Assembly: GCA_039621445.1 (NCBI GenBank)
Contig: CP154954.1
Location: 8,620,634 to 8,684,633, forward strand
Direction of reading: 5' to 3'
Length of the DNA: 64,000 nucleotides
Source: Euglena gracilis
Taxonomy: Eukaryota; Euglenida; Euglenophyceae; Euglenales
Shown here: positions 1 to 11,528 of the stretch, piece by piece
Layout: every line of letters begins with the position of its first letter
How positions within the stretch are numbered: position 1 is the first letter of the stretch
The notes under the pieces: model-generated
What the model was told of the DNA's origin: nothing
Database searches by the model: none
Seen by the model: only the letters and a program-made list of their open reading frames with translations
Program-made: the position numbers and the translations under genes

Positions 1-840
1 CCTGAGGGGCATAATGTTGCTTCCACGCTTCCGGTATTGTTTTGGAATTCTCACAGAGAACCTGCTTTCGGTTCCAAAAACCCCATTTTGGGTAGAATCT
101 GGTCCGCAAGCAGTTTTTAGATTTGGCTCTTCATTCTGGGCCGAAAATTAGTCATTTTGGCCCTACACCCTGTTAGAGACATCCCTTGCCCGCGAGTCAG
201 GTCCAGGGATTCAGGGCCCAGGTTATTTTTTTTTTAAAGGTTGGACCCCCAGGGGTGGAGGGGAAGTTAGGGCGGGTGGTCCCCCCTCACCCGGGACACC
301 CATCCTCCCACCCCCAAGGCCCCCTGCCGGACACGGGGGTTTGGCCATTTTGGCCTTTTCGGCGCGAAGCGCCAGAAGCTGTCTTTGACCCAATTTGATC
401 CCCAAACAGTGGTCCCCCGGCCCCCCCCCCCCAGAGGGGGAGGGGATACTCCCTCTGTCCCTGGGTGGATGGGTCTACCTCCCCACCTTGCCTTTGACGC
501 CGCTTGTCCATGTCACACCCCCCCCCCGTGTCAACCACACTTTTCCTGTGCCCAAAGTGGTTCTTTTTGTGTCACAACGTGTCACAACGGTGACACGTTG
601 TGACCCCCCCCCCCGCAACTGCCTTTTTCCTGTATTTTGGCGTGTTAAGGAGAAGGGGGAGGGAAGGAAAAAGAAACCCTGGTGGGGTCCACTGACCCAT
701 TTTCTCTCACCTGGCGACAAGCGATGCCTGATGCGCTGGACCAAAAAATTGGTTCCTCCAAGTTTGAAGAATTCGCTCTTTGGCCTTTCAGCCAACTTCG
801 AACGTACGCCTCTTTGGCATAACTCCCATGGAAGCCTGCG
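1..840. other. Upstream stretch without a supported gene
   Basis: No coding exon can be supported here. A C/G-homopolymer-rich block at about 205-420 resembles introner-like elements elsewhere in the window: it has a T-rich run, a GGTTGGACCCCC motif, and a small hairpin GGCGC-GAA-GCGCC near 361-373. Neither pair of termini nor flanking direct repeats could be matched, so it is probably an old or truncated copy. Confidence 0.4.
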
Positions 841-1018
841 ATGCTCAGGAAGAGCTCGACAGACGACCAGGACCATTATTATTTGCCCATTCTCGCCTTC
901 CCTGCTGCAGCAGACCCAAGACCCATGCCAAGCATCGACCTCCCCACCCTGTGCCAGAGAGCGCTCCTCCAGCCACTGAAGGGCGCGCTCAACCCTCACC
1001 TCCTACTGCGCCACCTGC
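841..1018 (+). CDS. Candidate first exon of an unidentified protein
   Basis: An ATG at 841 opens a frame with normal-looking composition that starts MLRKSSTDDQDHYYLPILAF and continues with SIDLPTLCQRALLQPL. The GC-rich segment ends next to CTCCAGGGTT, a typical start of a nonconventional intron (CAGGG). I do not recognise a family. It may belong to the same gene as the fragments at about 1.2, 2.3 and 2.9 kb, but no chain of in-frame joins could be proved. The end is approximate. Confidence 0.35.
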
Positions 1019-1213
1019 TCCAGGGTTGGCCAGGGGGCCGCCGGGGGTCTGGGGGGTGAGATGTGTGTTACGGCGGGGGGGGGGATAGGCACACACGTGG
1101 CTTTCTGTTTTCATTTCCCCCGGTTTCCCTTGATTATTCGCTTACTGTGCGTCCTCGGTTTTTTTCTCCATTTTTGTTGTTTTTTGTCCCCCCTGGCGGA
1201 TGTGTTCTCCCAC

Positions 1214-1350
1214 CAGTTTTCAACGTTGCATTTGCCCCTCGGGGACTTCCAGCTTCACTGCCCGCTGCACACCGGCAGCTCCCCAGCATGATCACGCACG
1301 TGTTCATGCCCCTCAGCGTCGTCTCTGCGCTGGGCTGGCCTCGGCAAAGC
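1214..1350 (+). CDS. Candidate internal exon, unidentified
   Basis: A GC-rich segment follows a pyrimidine-rich tract ending TTCTCCCACCAG, which would be a good conventional acceptor. One frame reads QLPSMITHVFMPLSVVSALG, which looks protein-like, but another frame is also open, so the frame is uncertain. It is followed by an AT microsatellite, so coding must end before about 1384. No family recognised. Confidence 0.25.
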
Positions 1351-1383
1351 ACTTGTGCGGAAAACACCCCTCACCACCCGGTG

Positions 1384-1860
1384 ATGTATGTTATTATATT
1401 ATTATTATTGTATAATTATATGACATATTATTATATAATCATTATGCATGGTGTTCCAAAAAGGTTTTTGTATATATTATATATTATATATATATTATAA
1501 TATATATAATATATATAATGATATATAATATATATATATACAACCCTATATATTATATATAATAAAACCCTTCCACCCCCCCCCCTTTTTTTTTGTTCTC
1601 TCCTCTCTCCTCTCTCTCCTTCTCCTAATCTCTCTCTCTGTCTCTGTTCTACTTCTCTCTCTCTGCTTGTTCCTCTCGCCCCCCCTCTCTCTTCATCCTC
1701 TCTCCTTCATCTCTCTCTCTCTCCTGTCTTCTCTGTCTCCTCTCTGTCTGTCTCTTTTTCTCTCTCTATCTCCTCCGTCCCCCTCCCCCCTCTCTCTCTC
1801 CTCTATCCTCTCTCTACTACTCTCTCTCTCTCTCTCTCTCGCTGCGGTGATAGTGTGTGC
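1384..1860. repeat. AT microsatellite followed by a CT-rich tract
   Basis: Positions about 1384-1565 are almost pure A/T with many TATATA runs. Positions about 1571-1850 are an imperfect polypyrimidine tract dominated by CTCTCT with short poly-C. No coding potential. The CT tract could act as a polypyrimidine tract for a downstream acceptor, but no clear acceptor follows. Confidence 0.85.
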
Positions 1861-2121
1861 ACATTAGCACGACCTGCCCCACACCCCAGCCAGCTGTGCC
1901 ACAAGGCTGTGTGCAAATCTGAGGCCAGTTGTGTGAGAGCAAAATTGTTTAATTTGCGACCTTTTTTTTGTCTGCCACTCAAATCAGAGCCCAGGCAAGG
2001 GGGCGAGGTGGTCAACACTGGGGTGGGTGGCGTATGGTTCCAACTTTGGACAACACATGATTGCAACCCCTGTCAGTGCTGCCCTGTGGAGGTGGTGCCT
2101 TGGTCAAGGTCACCCCATCGG

Positions 2122-2181
2122 GTGATTTTAGGCCATTTTAGGCCATTTTAGGCCATTTTGGGCCATTTTAGGCAATTTTCG
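2122..2181. repeat. Short minisatellite, unit ATTTTAGGCC
   Basis: About five to six copies of the 10-bp unit ATTTT(A/G)GGCC lie in tandem. The same unit makes up the long array at 47.76-48.17 kb, so the two loci share a repeat family even though they are 45 kb apart. Confidence 0.8.
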
Positions 2182-2274
2182 GCCGGATTCGGTCACCCTC
2201 GCACAGTATTCTATTCTGCATTTTATTTAACGTTATGCTATATTTTGTTATGGGTTGCCCACCAATGTTTCGCA

Positions 2275-2445
2275 GTTCGAACGGCGTGCGGTGGTCGCCT
2301 CGCCCCGCGCCGGCGGCCCCGGCCCCAAGGCCAGGCGCCGCTGTGGCGGTTCCAGCGGCGGCTGATCTTCGCCCCCCCGCCGCGGGCGTGCCCCTTCAGC
2401 CTGTTCAATATGCAGCTGCTGCGCCTCCCCCACCGGTTTGCTTAA
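2275..2445 (+). CDS. Candidate exon, unidentified (frame uncertain)
   Basis: A very GC-rich segment (over 70% G+C) sits between AT-rich flanks, as real exons do elsewhere in this window. One frame ends FNMQLLRLPHRFA and then a stop at 2443-2445. A second frame is proline/alanine-rich. No family is recognised and neither edge is defined by a convincing splice signal. Confidence 0.25.
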   Translation, partial: VRTACGGRLAPRRRPRPQGQAPLWRFQRRLIFAPPPRACPFSLFNMQLLRLPHRFA

Positions 2446-2661
2446 CCCCCGCGTGACCCCAACCCGGGGCGGGGGGGGAGAGTGGATGGGTGGGTGGGAT
2501 GGGGCAGCTCGACCCCCGCCCCCCTGGGGGTGCGCTATGGGTCAGTCCAGCCCGGGAAACGGCCAGGCGGGGATTTTTTTTTCTCTCACAGTTTTCACCG
2601 ATTTCGGGTGGGTCTTGAGTGGATGGGTGGATGGGTTGACGCCCCCCCCCCCTGGGGGAGT

Positions 2662-2812
2662 CGTGGAATTACACCCGAGTTGCTCCCCCGGCTCCCCCGG
2701 CCAGGCGGAGCAACAAAAGAGCACTGGTGTTTGGGGCCCCTGGCCACTCACCACACAGCAAACTGGGCCGGAAGCGAAGTTGGCGCCGGCCGTTATCAGA
2801 CAAGCAACTCAG
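2662..2812 (+). repeat. Interspersed repeat family F, copy 1
   Basis: This about 150-bp sequence contains the blocks GAGCAACAAAAGAGCACTGG, CCTGGCCACTCACCACA and GCAAACTGGGCCGGAAGCGA, then GTTGGCGCCGGCC. The same order of blocks recurs at 19.7-20.1, 20.7, 39.8 and, inverted, at 48.4-48.5 kb. No protein is encoded. It is probably a non-autonomous mobile element whose ends are not resolved. Confidence 0.75.
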
Positions 2813-2904
2813 GGGGGGGGGTGTCGAAAAAAGAGCGTGGGTGGGTGGGCCTGGGCCTGGGGAAAACCCCCCTAAGCGAATCCGTGGCCGCAACACGGAT
2901 GACC

Positions 2905-3058
2905 CCTCAGCCGGTCCCGCCATGGCGCTCTACGCCCCTGCCCGGTCCCCCTCTGCGCCGCCCAGCAGGCCTCTGGGCAACGGCCGTTGCGCGACCCCAA
3001 CTCCAAAAAGAAGCCGAGGTCGTGGTTTCCGAGCACGTCGCCGGGCGATGAAAAATGA
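2905..3058 (+). CDS. Candidate C-terminal exon, unidentified
   Basis: A GC-rich block carries a frame ending LRDPNSKKKPRSWFPSTSP followed by GDEK and a TGA at 3056-3058. The basic, then serine/proline-rich tail looks like a protein C-terminus. Another frame with an internal ATG at 2922 is also open, so the assignment is tentative. It could end the gene that starts at 841. Confidence 0.3.
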
Positions 3059-3976
3059 CGACTCTGTTTTCTGGGGTTTTCAACGAAAAGCCACTTGCGA
3101 TGGTGCGAAGAGCTGAACGATTTTTTTTTGCTTTTGTCAGGGAAATGACGTTTCTTAAGTGATCACCCTTTCCGGGACAGTTTTCCGCCAAAGGTATTGC
3201 CACCAGTGGATATGGAACCTTCAATGCGAGGAACCGTTCTTCAGTTGCTTTGGCAGCAAGTTTTGTCATTCTGAACGAGAGAGAGAGAGAAGAAAAGCGG
3301 CCTAGGAGGATCACTCCGAGCCGAAGTTCTGTGAAGGTGAGAGAATTGTACAGTGGAAAGGTGAGCCTACAAAGGGGATGTCCAGCAAATGTACACATGG
3401 TATACAGACGGCTCTGGATACTCAAGTCAGGGTTTCTGGGAAGTTTAGAGCGTACGTATGTGTTGTTCGGCAAGGAGGGGCAAATCTTAACGAGATGTGT
3501 GTTTGCGTGTCTGGAAGAACATGGTCTTCTTACCCCTGTTGCTCAAAGGAAAAACCCACAGAGGTCCCGGATGGAAGTGCGCCGGATGAATGCTGGCCCA
3601 TTTTTCAAAAAGGAGCATGAAATTAGAAAAGTGTAGCTGGAGTTTGCCGAAAGGCATACACAGAACAGACCGCGCTGTTTGGATTTCAGAGTCAAGCAAC
3701 ACCACCAGCACCCGCTGACTTGCCACACTGCGAGGGCTTGCAATCACTGACTTGCTTGCACAAAAAAACAAGCCTTGATATGCCATATTAAAGCCATGAT
3801 ATGCCTTCGGGATAACCCAGGTGCCTGGCCATCCTGGCAAGCCCCCTGAAACCTGCCAGAAACATTGGCCCACAAACACAAGAATACGAAATGTGGGGCG
3901 TCCATGTGTGTGTGTGTGTGTGTGTGTGTGTGGAGGTGTCCACACCCTGCCCCACCGTCCGTGGCCCCCTGGCCCC
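3059..3976. other. Spacer upstream of the hydrolase exons
   Basis: No family-level coding signal is seen. An open frame of 128 codons exists at about 3250-3636, but its composition matches the surrounding non-coding DNA. A pure TG dinucleotide run lies at about 3904-3931, just before the first recognised hydrolase exon. Earlier exons of the hydrolase may be hidden here. Confidence 0.4.
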
Positions 3977-6900
3977 CGACCGTCGTGTACTTCCACGGCG
4001 ACGGCGAACAGCTGGGCTGGACCCCGGTGCACATCGCAGAGCATTTTGTGCGGCGGGCAGGCTGTCCCTTCCCCTGCCCGGGCGGAAAATTGCGGAACTG
4101 TCCAAAGGTGTAATGAATTTTACGGAAACCCGCCGGAATTGGTGATTTTTTTCCCGAAGAGTTGCGGGGGATGGCCACATTCAACTGCGTCAAAGCTGAA
4201 TATTTTCCTTAAAAGCTATTTTTGGGCAGTTTTTATTTTTGGACAAGCTTTATTTTTTTGTGTGTGTGTATTGTTAGGTCCTGATTAGGAATGCCCACCC
4301 CAATTAGGAATGGAGGTAGGGGGGGGGGCAGGCCCACGGTGGCCACTGCCAGGGTGATTACTGCGTCACGGGTGCCGGCCCCTGCAGCTCGGGTTTGCTG
4401 TTACCGACACTTCACATGCCACAGTCTTCACATGTGGAAGACTGTCTCTGCCGTGTTGGAGCGCGGGCAAAATGAACGTAATTTTTGCTTTTTTTAAATG
4501 TTTTTCGATTTTTGGCGAAATTTGAGTTTGTTTGTGTGTGTTTTTTTGTTTTATGTTTATTTGCCTCTCTATTTTCAGAGGGTCATGCATCGCAAACCCC
4601 TGGGGGGGTATTGCAGACCCCCCCAGGGTGGGGGGCTGCACCAGCCAGCCCCAATTTGGGCCAGCCCAGCCGCAGCAGCCCCCTCCCGGGGATGCTGCTA
4701 GCTGTTGACCAGCCCCTTTTCTTCTGGGTGCAGCCGAAAATTTTGAAAGCAGTGTTCAAAAAAGGCCAAAAAAGGTGATTTTGGGGTGTTTTGGGCGTTG
4801 TTTTTTTTTTTTGAAAGATGGGGTTGTCAGTGCCTTGCAGGACATTTTTTAGGCAATTGTCCGAATTTGGCCTCGCCCGGCTCAGCTCAGTTCCAGCTGG
4901 GGTCCACCTCCCCTGCCCCCCCCCCCCCCCCCCCCCAGCCCAAATTTCTAACCAGCCCAAATTTCCAGCCCCAGCCCAGCAATCCCACCGGGTCCTTAAA
5001 GAGATGTACTGATGTATGCTGAAGGTCCATGCTTGAGCTCCCCCCTGCAACTATTCCAACTATTCAGGGCCCCGCGCAAAAGTAGCGCCCGCCCCCTGTG
5101 CGGAAGTATCCTGATGGGGTTTCCACGAGGTTTCCAGGGACGCCTGGCGGCGCGGCTGCGGATTCCTGGCGGTGGAGTTCCCCGGCTACGGATTGCCCAG
5201 GCTTGCACGCTTTGTCAGGGTGGGGGGGATTGCTTACCTGGGCAGGCACCCAGATCCGATGCCTGGGGGACACTTGGCCAACAGTGCCTTCGAACTTGGC
5301 GACCAAGACACAGAAAGCTCAGAAAAAGCCAAATTTGGACGGTTTTGGCCCGCGACCAGGCAGGCAGCGACCTCTGAAGTGCCTGCCTGCCTCGGCACTC
5401 CAGGGTCCCGCAACCCAACGCGCTTGGCTAGCTTTTGGACAAGTTAAACTGTGGATTTTGGAAGAGTGGAAAGTCGGGTCCAGCCCGGCCGGAGGCCGGG
5501 CCAGCCAACTGGGCTGCCCAGCTCACCTATCCCTGCATTTTCTCCCCTCATCAAAGCTTCCTCCATCACAGCCCCAGCCTTGATCTAGCTCCATCCATCA
5601 AAATGTCGAAAATGGCAAAAACGTTTTTTTTCAAAATGGAAATAGAAAATTTTGTTTTTCATCGACCCAGCCCAGCCCAGCCCCCTCCAGCCCCAGACCT
5701 CCCCCCCCTCCTATCCCCCCGGGGGGTCCAGCCAGCAGCTCATTTCCAGCCAGCAGCCTTTTTGCCAGCCGGAGGCTGGACCCCCCCCCCCCAGGGAGGG
5801 GTCTTTAAGAACCCTCCGGTGGGAGAGCACTTCAAACTGGCACAGCGGGCCTGCCCCCGGCCAAGGAGGGCACCCCGTCGGAGGCGAACTGCTACCGCGT
5901 CGCGCGCGCGGCGCTGGGCCACCTCGTCGCGCCGCAGCCGTACGGCCTCGGGGTGCCGAAGCACACCGTCATCCTGGTGGGCCACTCCCTCGGGTGCGGC
6001 GTGGCGCTGGAGATGTCCCTGCAGGGCTTCGGCGGCCGCATGGTGTCGTTCCCCCTCCAGTTCTGCCCATTTGGAAAGGGACCCTCGGAGAAGACGGTTG
6101 CGTTGCCTCAAATCTTGGGAGACAATATCTCACATATTTTTTCAAATTTTAGCCGGCAGTTTGTTTCTGTGTCTTCATTATTGTCATTTGCCGTCATTGC
6201 TGTTACTACAACACACATACACGCGCCCCCCCCCCCCCGCCCGCCGCCCACCCACCCCTGCACCCACACACACACCCACACCCGTGCACACACAGACAAC
6301 ACACAACTCCCACTCCCCCACACCCGGGTGGCAACGCGCCGCCTCATCTGCAGGTGCTGATCTCGCCATTCACGTCCGTGCTGGACATGCTGCGCCTCAA
6401 GCTATGGCCCCTCTCCCTCCTCCTCCCCCTGTCCATGCTCTGCACCGACAAGTTCGACAACCTGCACAAGGCCAGCCGCCCAGGAGCCACACAAACATGA
6501 CAGACGTCCTTGTCGCCCAGCACAAAGGCGGGGGACTCTTATCGGGTTCTTCATGTTGGCTTTCGTGCATGTGGCAGTCGCGTGTGGTTGTTTGAACCAC
6601 CAACCAGTGTTTGAAGTGGCGGATGCCATGTGCATGCACCCTGCAGTGGAATCTTTAATCCAAAGGCTGCATTATGGTTTCACTTCCTGGCACGTTATTT
6701 GATTTTTGTCGCTGATGCCACAGCCTTCGATTTATCATTTTAATGTATTGTCCATCTGAGTCTGTGTGTATTGTCCATATGTGTCTATTTTCAATTTTTC
6801 ATGTTGTATATTATTGATTTGTGGCGCTTTATTTGCCCCTAGATGGACCCATCAAATGAAATCCAATAATGATTTTGGATAACATTAAAAGAATATAAAT

Positions 6901-9677
6901 ACATACTTGTGTAAGTAATATGCTCATATAAATGTATAACCGCATACAGCACATTTTGGAGTATCAAGACTTTAAAAGTGCCCACTACCGGCCTAATCTG
7001 AACTCGTCAGCTGGAGAGACTGATGTGCCCCTGCCCCTGGGTCACCATCCCGACTTGTGTCATCCACAGCAAGTCGGACGTTCAGGTGCCTGTCACCCGG
7101 AGCCTCGGTTGCCGATGCCATTCGTCTGGATGAGGAGCGGCCAAGGACCAGGTGTCAGAAATATCCATCCAAATTTTGATGGTAATTTTTGTTGCCTCCA
7201 TCCCAACACACCGACACACGCCGACATTTACCGTGGATCCTGACACAGCCGGCAGTGAGCTTTTGTTTCCTTCACCTCCGCGAACCCACTCAACCTTTTT
7301 TTTTATCACCGCGGTGGTCAATTTCTATCACCCCCCCCCCCCCGGAACCTGCCGCTGTTTAAAGGCGTTGACAGTTCAAAACGCCAGCTTCTGAAAAATG
7401 AATTCAACTTCCTACTAAAAATACATACGTAAGAATAAAATTGCACATTAATCATTGCTGTGCGCGTGCACAGCTATTTATTTGTTCATGCATTATATCT
7501 TGCATCGGCATATGGACGCAAAATCAGACCCAAGTATATGTTCACACCCCTTCCCCGTTTGAGTTTGGAAACGACCAGATTGGCGGGAGAGTCCAACTCA
7601 TTAGCAGGCCAACCAAAGGTCCTGGGACAGAGAGAACACACCAACCTTTTTGCTCGCGCAGAGAGATTTCGGCAAAGAGCACAAAAAAAATCCGGTGCCA
7701 GATGGACACTGTCGGCGATTCCCCCCACAGGGAGGGGGTTCCGGAGCCAAAACCCAGTCAGTCACTCCAACAAAACCTATCAGGCACCCGGGGGGGGGGG
7801 GTAGGTTCGGGGGGGGGGGAATGATGGGAATGATAGGAATGGGTGACAGGTTTTTGAAAAGTGACAGATTTTCTGAATTTTTTTTCTGAAAGTGAAACTT
7901 TTTGAAAGTGTAAGCGATCCCCTCCTTCCCCCCGTCGGGGGGGGGTCGGTAAGCAATGGGACGGTCTGGACCCTATCCCCACCTGACAGACCTCCCACCC
8001 CCACCTCCATCCACCCCCACGCGTGACACCCATGACAGCCACCGTCGGGTGCTGTCATGGTCAGGGCGGTATGGGAATCCCCGAGATCCTAGGGAGGGGG
8101 GGTCCGACCCCCCTCCAGGCCTTCCTGTACAGCGCCGGTGATGGTTGCCGCCCGATGTCGCTCGGGAGGCCATCCCCCCCTCCCGCCTGTGCCGCGGCGC
8201 CGCCCACGACATGGGCCTGCGGGTAGCCCAAGCCATCCCCAACGCCCAGACGTGCGTGCTGGACGGCTGCGGGGGTGACATCTTCGCCCATCCGCGGCCA
8301 GCGTGGGCCACCTCGGCGTTCTGGGTGCCGTGTCATGGGTGGAGGGGCGGGGTGAGCACGGGTTGCTCTTTCGACACCTTGATTCAAAGGGGAAAACCAC
8401 ATTTGTGTAAATAAATAATGATCCAGAGAAAATTAAAACTTGAAATGAAAGAAATATTTGATAGCTTTCCTGTGATTACTCTATTTCTTGTTTCATTCAA
8501 GACAATTCAAGCAATGTACTGGACGTCTTCTGCTCCCTATTTTGATATATATTTAGACTGGATCAGGGTGTGCTTAAGGAAGTTTACCCCATCCCTGGGG
8601 GGTTCAGCCAGTTATTTCTTGTTTCATTCAAGACAATTCAAGCAATGTACTGGACGTCTTCTGCTCCCTATTTTGATATATATTTAGACTGGATCAGGGT
8701 GTGCTTAAGGAAGTTTACCCCATCCCTGGGGGGTTCAGCCAGCTTGCAGCCTTTTGCCAGCCTCGGACCCCCACCCCCCGCATCAACAAGCTTTATTTAT
8801 TTTGGGTAACGGAATTTTGGCTTTCAGGGTGCAAAAGTAGGCCAAAATCTGAAGAAAATCTGAGAAAATGGGTGTAAAGGGCTAGTGTGAGCAAATTTTT
8901 GTCGGAAAAAAAAAGATTTTTACACAATTGGCCGTTTTTTTGCAGCATTTGCAGTTTCCAGACCTTGGTATCCGGTTCGACCTCCAGTCGGGGTCTAGTT
9001 CCAGCCGGGGAACCCCAATGGGGAGGGGGGGGTCAGCCAGCAACATTTTTCCTGCCAGCCCAGTTTTTCCAGTGGTCGGTAAGCCAGGCCCTTTGACTGA
9101 ACGATTCGGTGAAAGTGTCTGGTGTCATTTGGGGCATTCAAACAACGGATTTCGTGAGCGGCTGAGTGGCCATTAACCTCCTTGAGTGACGAACAGAAAC
9201 TGCCTGCTGCCATCGTCGGCACCTTGCGACAGTTTGGCCTTGTTGCGGATCCTGACAACTTTCAGTGAGGGAAGGTCGGAAACGTTGGTTGGAGGTGTAG
9301 TCAAACGGCCAGTGTCCCTCCTCTCCCGAGGATACAGCGGGGGGGGGGGGAATGTGCGGAGCGCATACTTTGTGGATATTTCGCACATTTAAGGCAAAAA
9401 TTAGCACATATTTTGTTTTGCGTGCATACCCCCCCCGGAGGATGAAAGTATGTTGAAATGGCCATCTGGTGGGGGTGCCAGGGATGCTGTCAGTGTCGCC
9501 AGGTCTGGCGAACCTGTCAGGGTCCCTGGGGGAGTGGGCAGTCGCCCCTGCTGCCCTCGGCTTGCCCACCTGGTGGACCTCGTGCTGACCTTCGCGCACG
9601 GGGCCAGCGACAGCGTGCAGGAGCCGGGGAACCCCCTCGTCCTGCAGTGGACCGCCGCCCCCAGCGCGCGGGTGTAA
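3977..9677 (+). CDS. ABHD13/ABHD17-like alpha/beta serine hydrolase, 7 exons (5' end not found)
   Basis: Exons (edges set by frame): 3977-4054, 5152-5194, 5859-6042, 6354-6477, 7045-7094, 8208-8295, 9556-9677 (stop at 9675-9677). In order they encode the oxyanion-loop region VVYFHGDGEQLG, the strand FLAVEFPGYG, the nucleophile elbow GHSLG, the segment ISPFTS, the acid strand IHSKSDVQVP and the final helix LAHLVDLVL. This order and spacing match ABHD13/17-type serine hydrolases, which in animals include membrane protein depalmitoylases; the substrate here is unknown. Intron 3 (6043-6353) is GT-AG. Introns 1, 2, 4 and 6 follow the CAG/CTG rule and intron 5 pairs CGG with CCG; all joins keep frame. 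The usual catalytic His after the last strand is not seen: GCGGD replaces GxGHxD. The N-terminal part, including any membrane anchor, lies upstream and was not identified. Confidence 0.75.
4055..5151 (+). other. Nonconventional intron 1 of the hydrolase gene
   Basis: The intron begins GGGCAGGCTGTCCC and ends GGGACGCCTGGCGGC. Its terminal sequences CAGGCTGTCCC and GGGACGCCTG are inverted repeats, and they are flanked by GCGGCGGG and GCGGCGCG (7 of 8 identical). There is no GT or AG at the edges. Excision joins HFVRR to GCGFLAVEF in frame, exactly as expected for the family. The interior holds CAGCC-rich repeats and a poly-C run. Confidence 0.75.
8481..8742. repeat. Tandem duplication of a 131-bp unit
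   Basis: Two nearly identical copies lie head to tail, with landmarks exactly 131 bp apart (for example GACAATTCAAGCAATG at 8501 and 8632, GGATCAGGGTGTGC at 8560 and 8691). Each copy contains flanking DNA plus the sequence CAGGGTGTGCTTAAGG, which looks like the left end of an introner-like element, followed by GGGGGGTTCAGCCAG. It lies inside hydrolase intron 6. Confidence 0.9.
8743..9120 (+). mobile_element. Diverged copy of CAGCC-type repeat (family C)
   Basis: The segment parallels the element at 13226-13647 block by block: CAGCC/TTTTTCCAGCC motifs, AACAAGCTTTATTTA, a run of T/A-rich sequence, TTCGACC, GGTCAGCCAGCA, then CCAGCCCAG. No encoded protein. It probably continues from the duplicated left end at about 8691. 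The right end and direct repeats could not be identified. Confidence 0.55.
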
Positions 9678-11358
9678 GCCGATGGAATTACGGTGTGCGG
9701 CTACCCCTCCCCCAAACGTACGAGTTTTGAGCACTACCGCCAGTGGGATTTTTTCCCCAGACAAACAGCTTCAGGTCGTTGTGGCGGCGTCTACACCAGC
9801 GTGGGGGGTTGGGTTTCGTTGCAGGTGGGGTGGTCGCACCAATATTACCCACGGGTCCAAATACTTAGGCGGCCAAACTCGCACTTAAGATTTTGATTTT
9901 TAGCTTGCGCTTTGGCGCAAATTTCCAAACTTTTGAAACCCAGCGGTGAAACCCACCCTTTTGACCGTCTGGTTCTGCGGAGACCCTCCACGGTGGCGTG
10001 TGCATCATTTTCCTATGTTGGGACCTGGGGAACAGGCCCAATTTTGGTGTTTTTCAGCCTGTGCACCATTTTGAAAAAGGTTCAAAACCCTGGGTTTAAA
10101 CACCGGGACACGTGAATTTTCCCAAAAATGGGCCAAAAAACCCCCGTTGCGAGTCCCTCGTTTTTGAAGCCTTGACTGTGTTCCCCAAATGGTGCTACAC
10201 AGGTGGGTGAAACTTGGCTTTTTGTTGCTTTTTTTTGGGCTCTGCGATGTCCGTGAAGGGTTGCCTGCTGAGGCATCCAGAGGGTGGAGTCTACATGCAC
10301 GTTGTGAAAAGTTTGAAAAAAAACGGCATGGCACACAGTTGTGATCCCCGGGTGCTTGAAGTGCGAAGAGCGGTACAGCTGGAGCCACCCAGGTGGGGGG
10401 GGTTGGGGGGATTGAGGGCAAGCCCAGGGACCTGTCCCAACGTGAGCAACGCCAGGCCCCACACTGCCGGGTACAGAAGGCAATGTTTATGGACATTGGG
10501 CTTAAGCACAATAGTTTTACCTTGCGGTTGAGCGCAAGTTAAAACATTTGCATTTAAGCGCAATGTATAACAGAAGCCCCAGAGCTTATGGGAGTCCCTC
10601 TGATGTGTTACGGTGCGTTGGGGGCCCACTCTGAACGGCCAGTTTGCAGGCTTGGTGAGGAAATACATTGCGTAAATCAGTTTCACGCTGCCCACGTACG
10701 CAATTGAATTTTGACCTCCGGTCGCTCCCCGACGATAGAAATGACTCAAGCCAGTGCTTTCTTAGACGGCCGGGAATGCACTTTTCACTTTCGGTGGTTT
10801 TTTGCGCACCTGCGCATTCTTTTGTGACCAAGTGTGTCGCCTTCACTTGACGGGGCGGCCGACCCGTCAGCTGAAACCCCTGGTACCAAAACTGGTACCA
10901 CTACCTTCGATCCCCGGGTTTTTTTCTGGGCAAACCGACTTTTTCCGTTTTGAAAAGGACGGTTTGGCACCTCCGCCGACCGAGGGAAAACCCCCGTCTG
11001 CCGAAGTGGGTGCGACACGAAACGCTGTTTAAGGCTTTATGTATTCTACCTTGCATTTCGGCGGAGTTTGGCGCAGTTTGACGGATTGGTTTGTGCAGGG
11101 GGGGGGGGAATGCAACTTGCATAATTTGCATTTTTTTTGCATAAAAATATTTTCCCCGGAAAAATTTTTGTAGTTGGTTGCCATATGTTTTGAATTTTTT
11201 TTGCATGTTTTTGCATTTTCTACATAAAATATTTTGCCCCGGAAAAAAATTTTGTTGTTGGTTGCCATGTTTATGGATTTTTTTTGCATTTTTTTTTTGC
11301 ATTTTGTAACTTTGTGACCTCTTTATTCTCCCGACAACTCTCTCTCTCTCTCCGCCAG
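9678..11358. other. Stretch without a supported gene
   Basis: This region follows the hydrolase stop codon. Weak GC-rich segments at about 10230-10300 and 10370-10480 have no convincing frame. A direct repeat of an about 110-bp T-rich block occurs at about 11120-11290 (TTTTTTTGCAT with CCCCGGAAAAA and GTTGGTTGCCAT twice). A CT run at 11338-11352 precedes the exon at 11359. Confidence 0.4.
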
Positions 11359-11528
11359 ACGCGCTATTCCCTTCCGTTATAACCGCGGCGAGGCTGGAGT
11401 TCCCTGACAACCACCACATCCACCCCCTCCATCCGGGGCCAGGGCGTCGCCTGAGCATCGGCGGCTTCATCCTGCCGCCAGAGCACCAAAAGCACGCCGT
11501 TCCTTTGGGGCCGAATTTACCGAATTGA
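11359..11528 (+). CDS. Candidate C-terminal exon, unidentified
   Basis: A TCTCTC polypyrimidine tract and CCGCCAG give a strong conventional acceptor at 11358. The following GC-rich frame reads ITAARLEFPDNHHIHPLHPG, then RRLSIGGFILPPEHQ, and ends with TGA at 11526-11528. Composition and the abrupt change to AT-rich sequence after the stop support a real last exon. The HHIH stretch loosely recalls the histidine region of alpha/beta hydrolases, but this is not enough to name it. Upstream exons were not found. Confidence 0.45.

Noticed and set aside
3250-3636. 128-codon open frame upstream of the hydrolase
   Set aside because: Composition equals non-coding surroundings, no recognisable motif and no exon-like GC rise.
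5740-6111. Minus-strand open frame over hydrolase exon 3
   Set aside because: The plus strand encodes the GHSLG nucleophile elbow in frame with flanking exons; the minus frame has no domain.
7095-7140. Apparent +1 frameshift in the hydrolase (a VADAIRLDEER-like reading after the acid strand)
   Set aside because: A CGG/CCG-paired nonconventional intron from 7095 to 8207 joins DVQVPV to DMGLRVAQ in frame with the family spacing, so no frameshift is needed.
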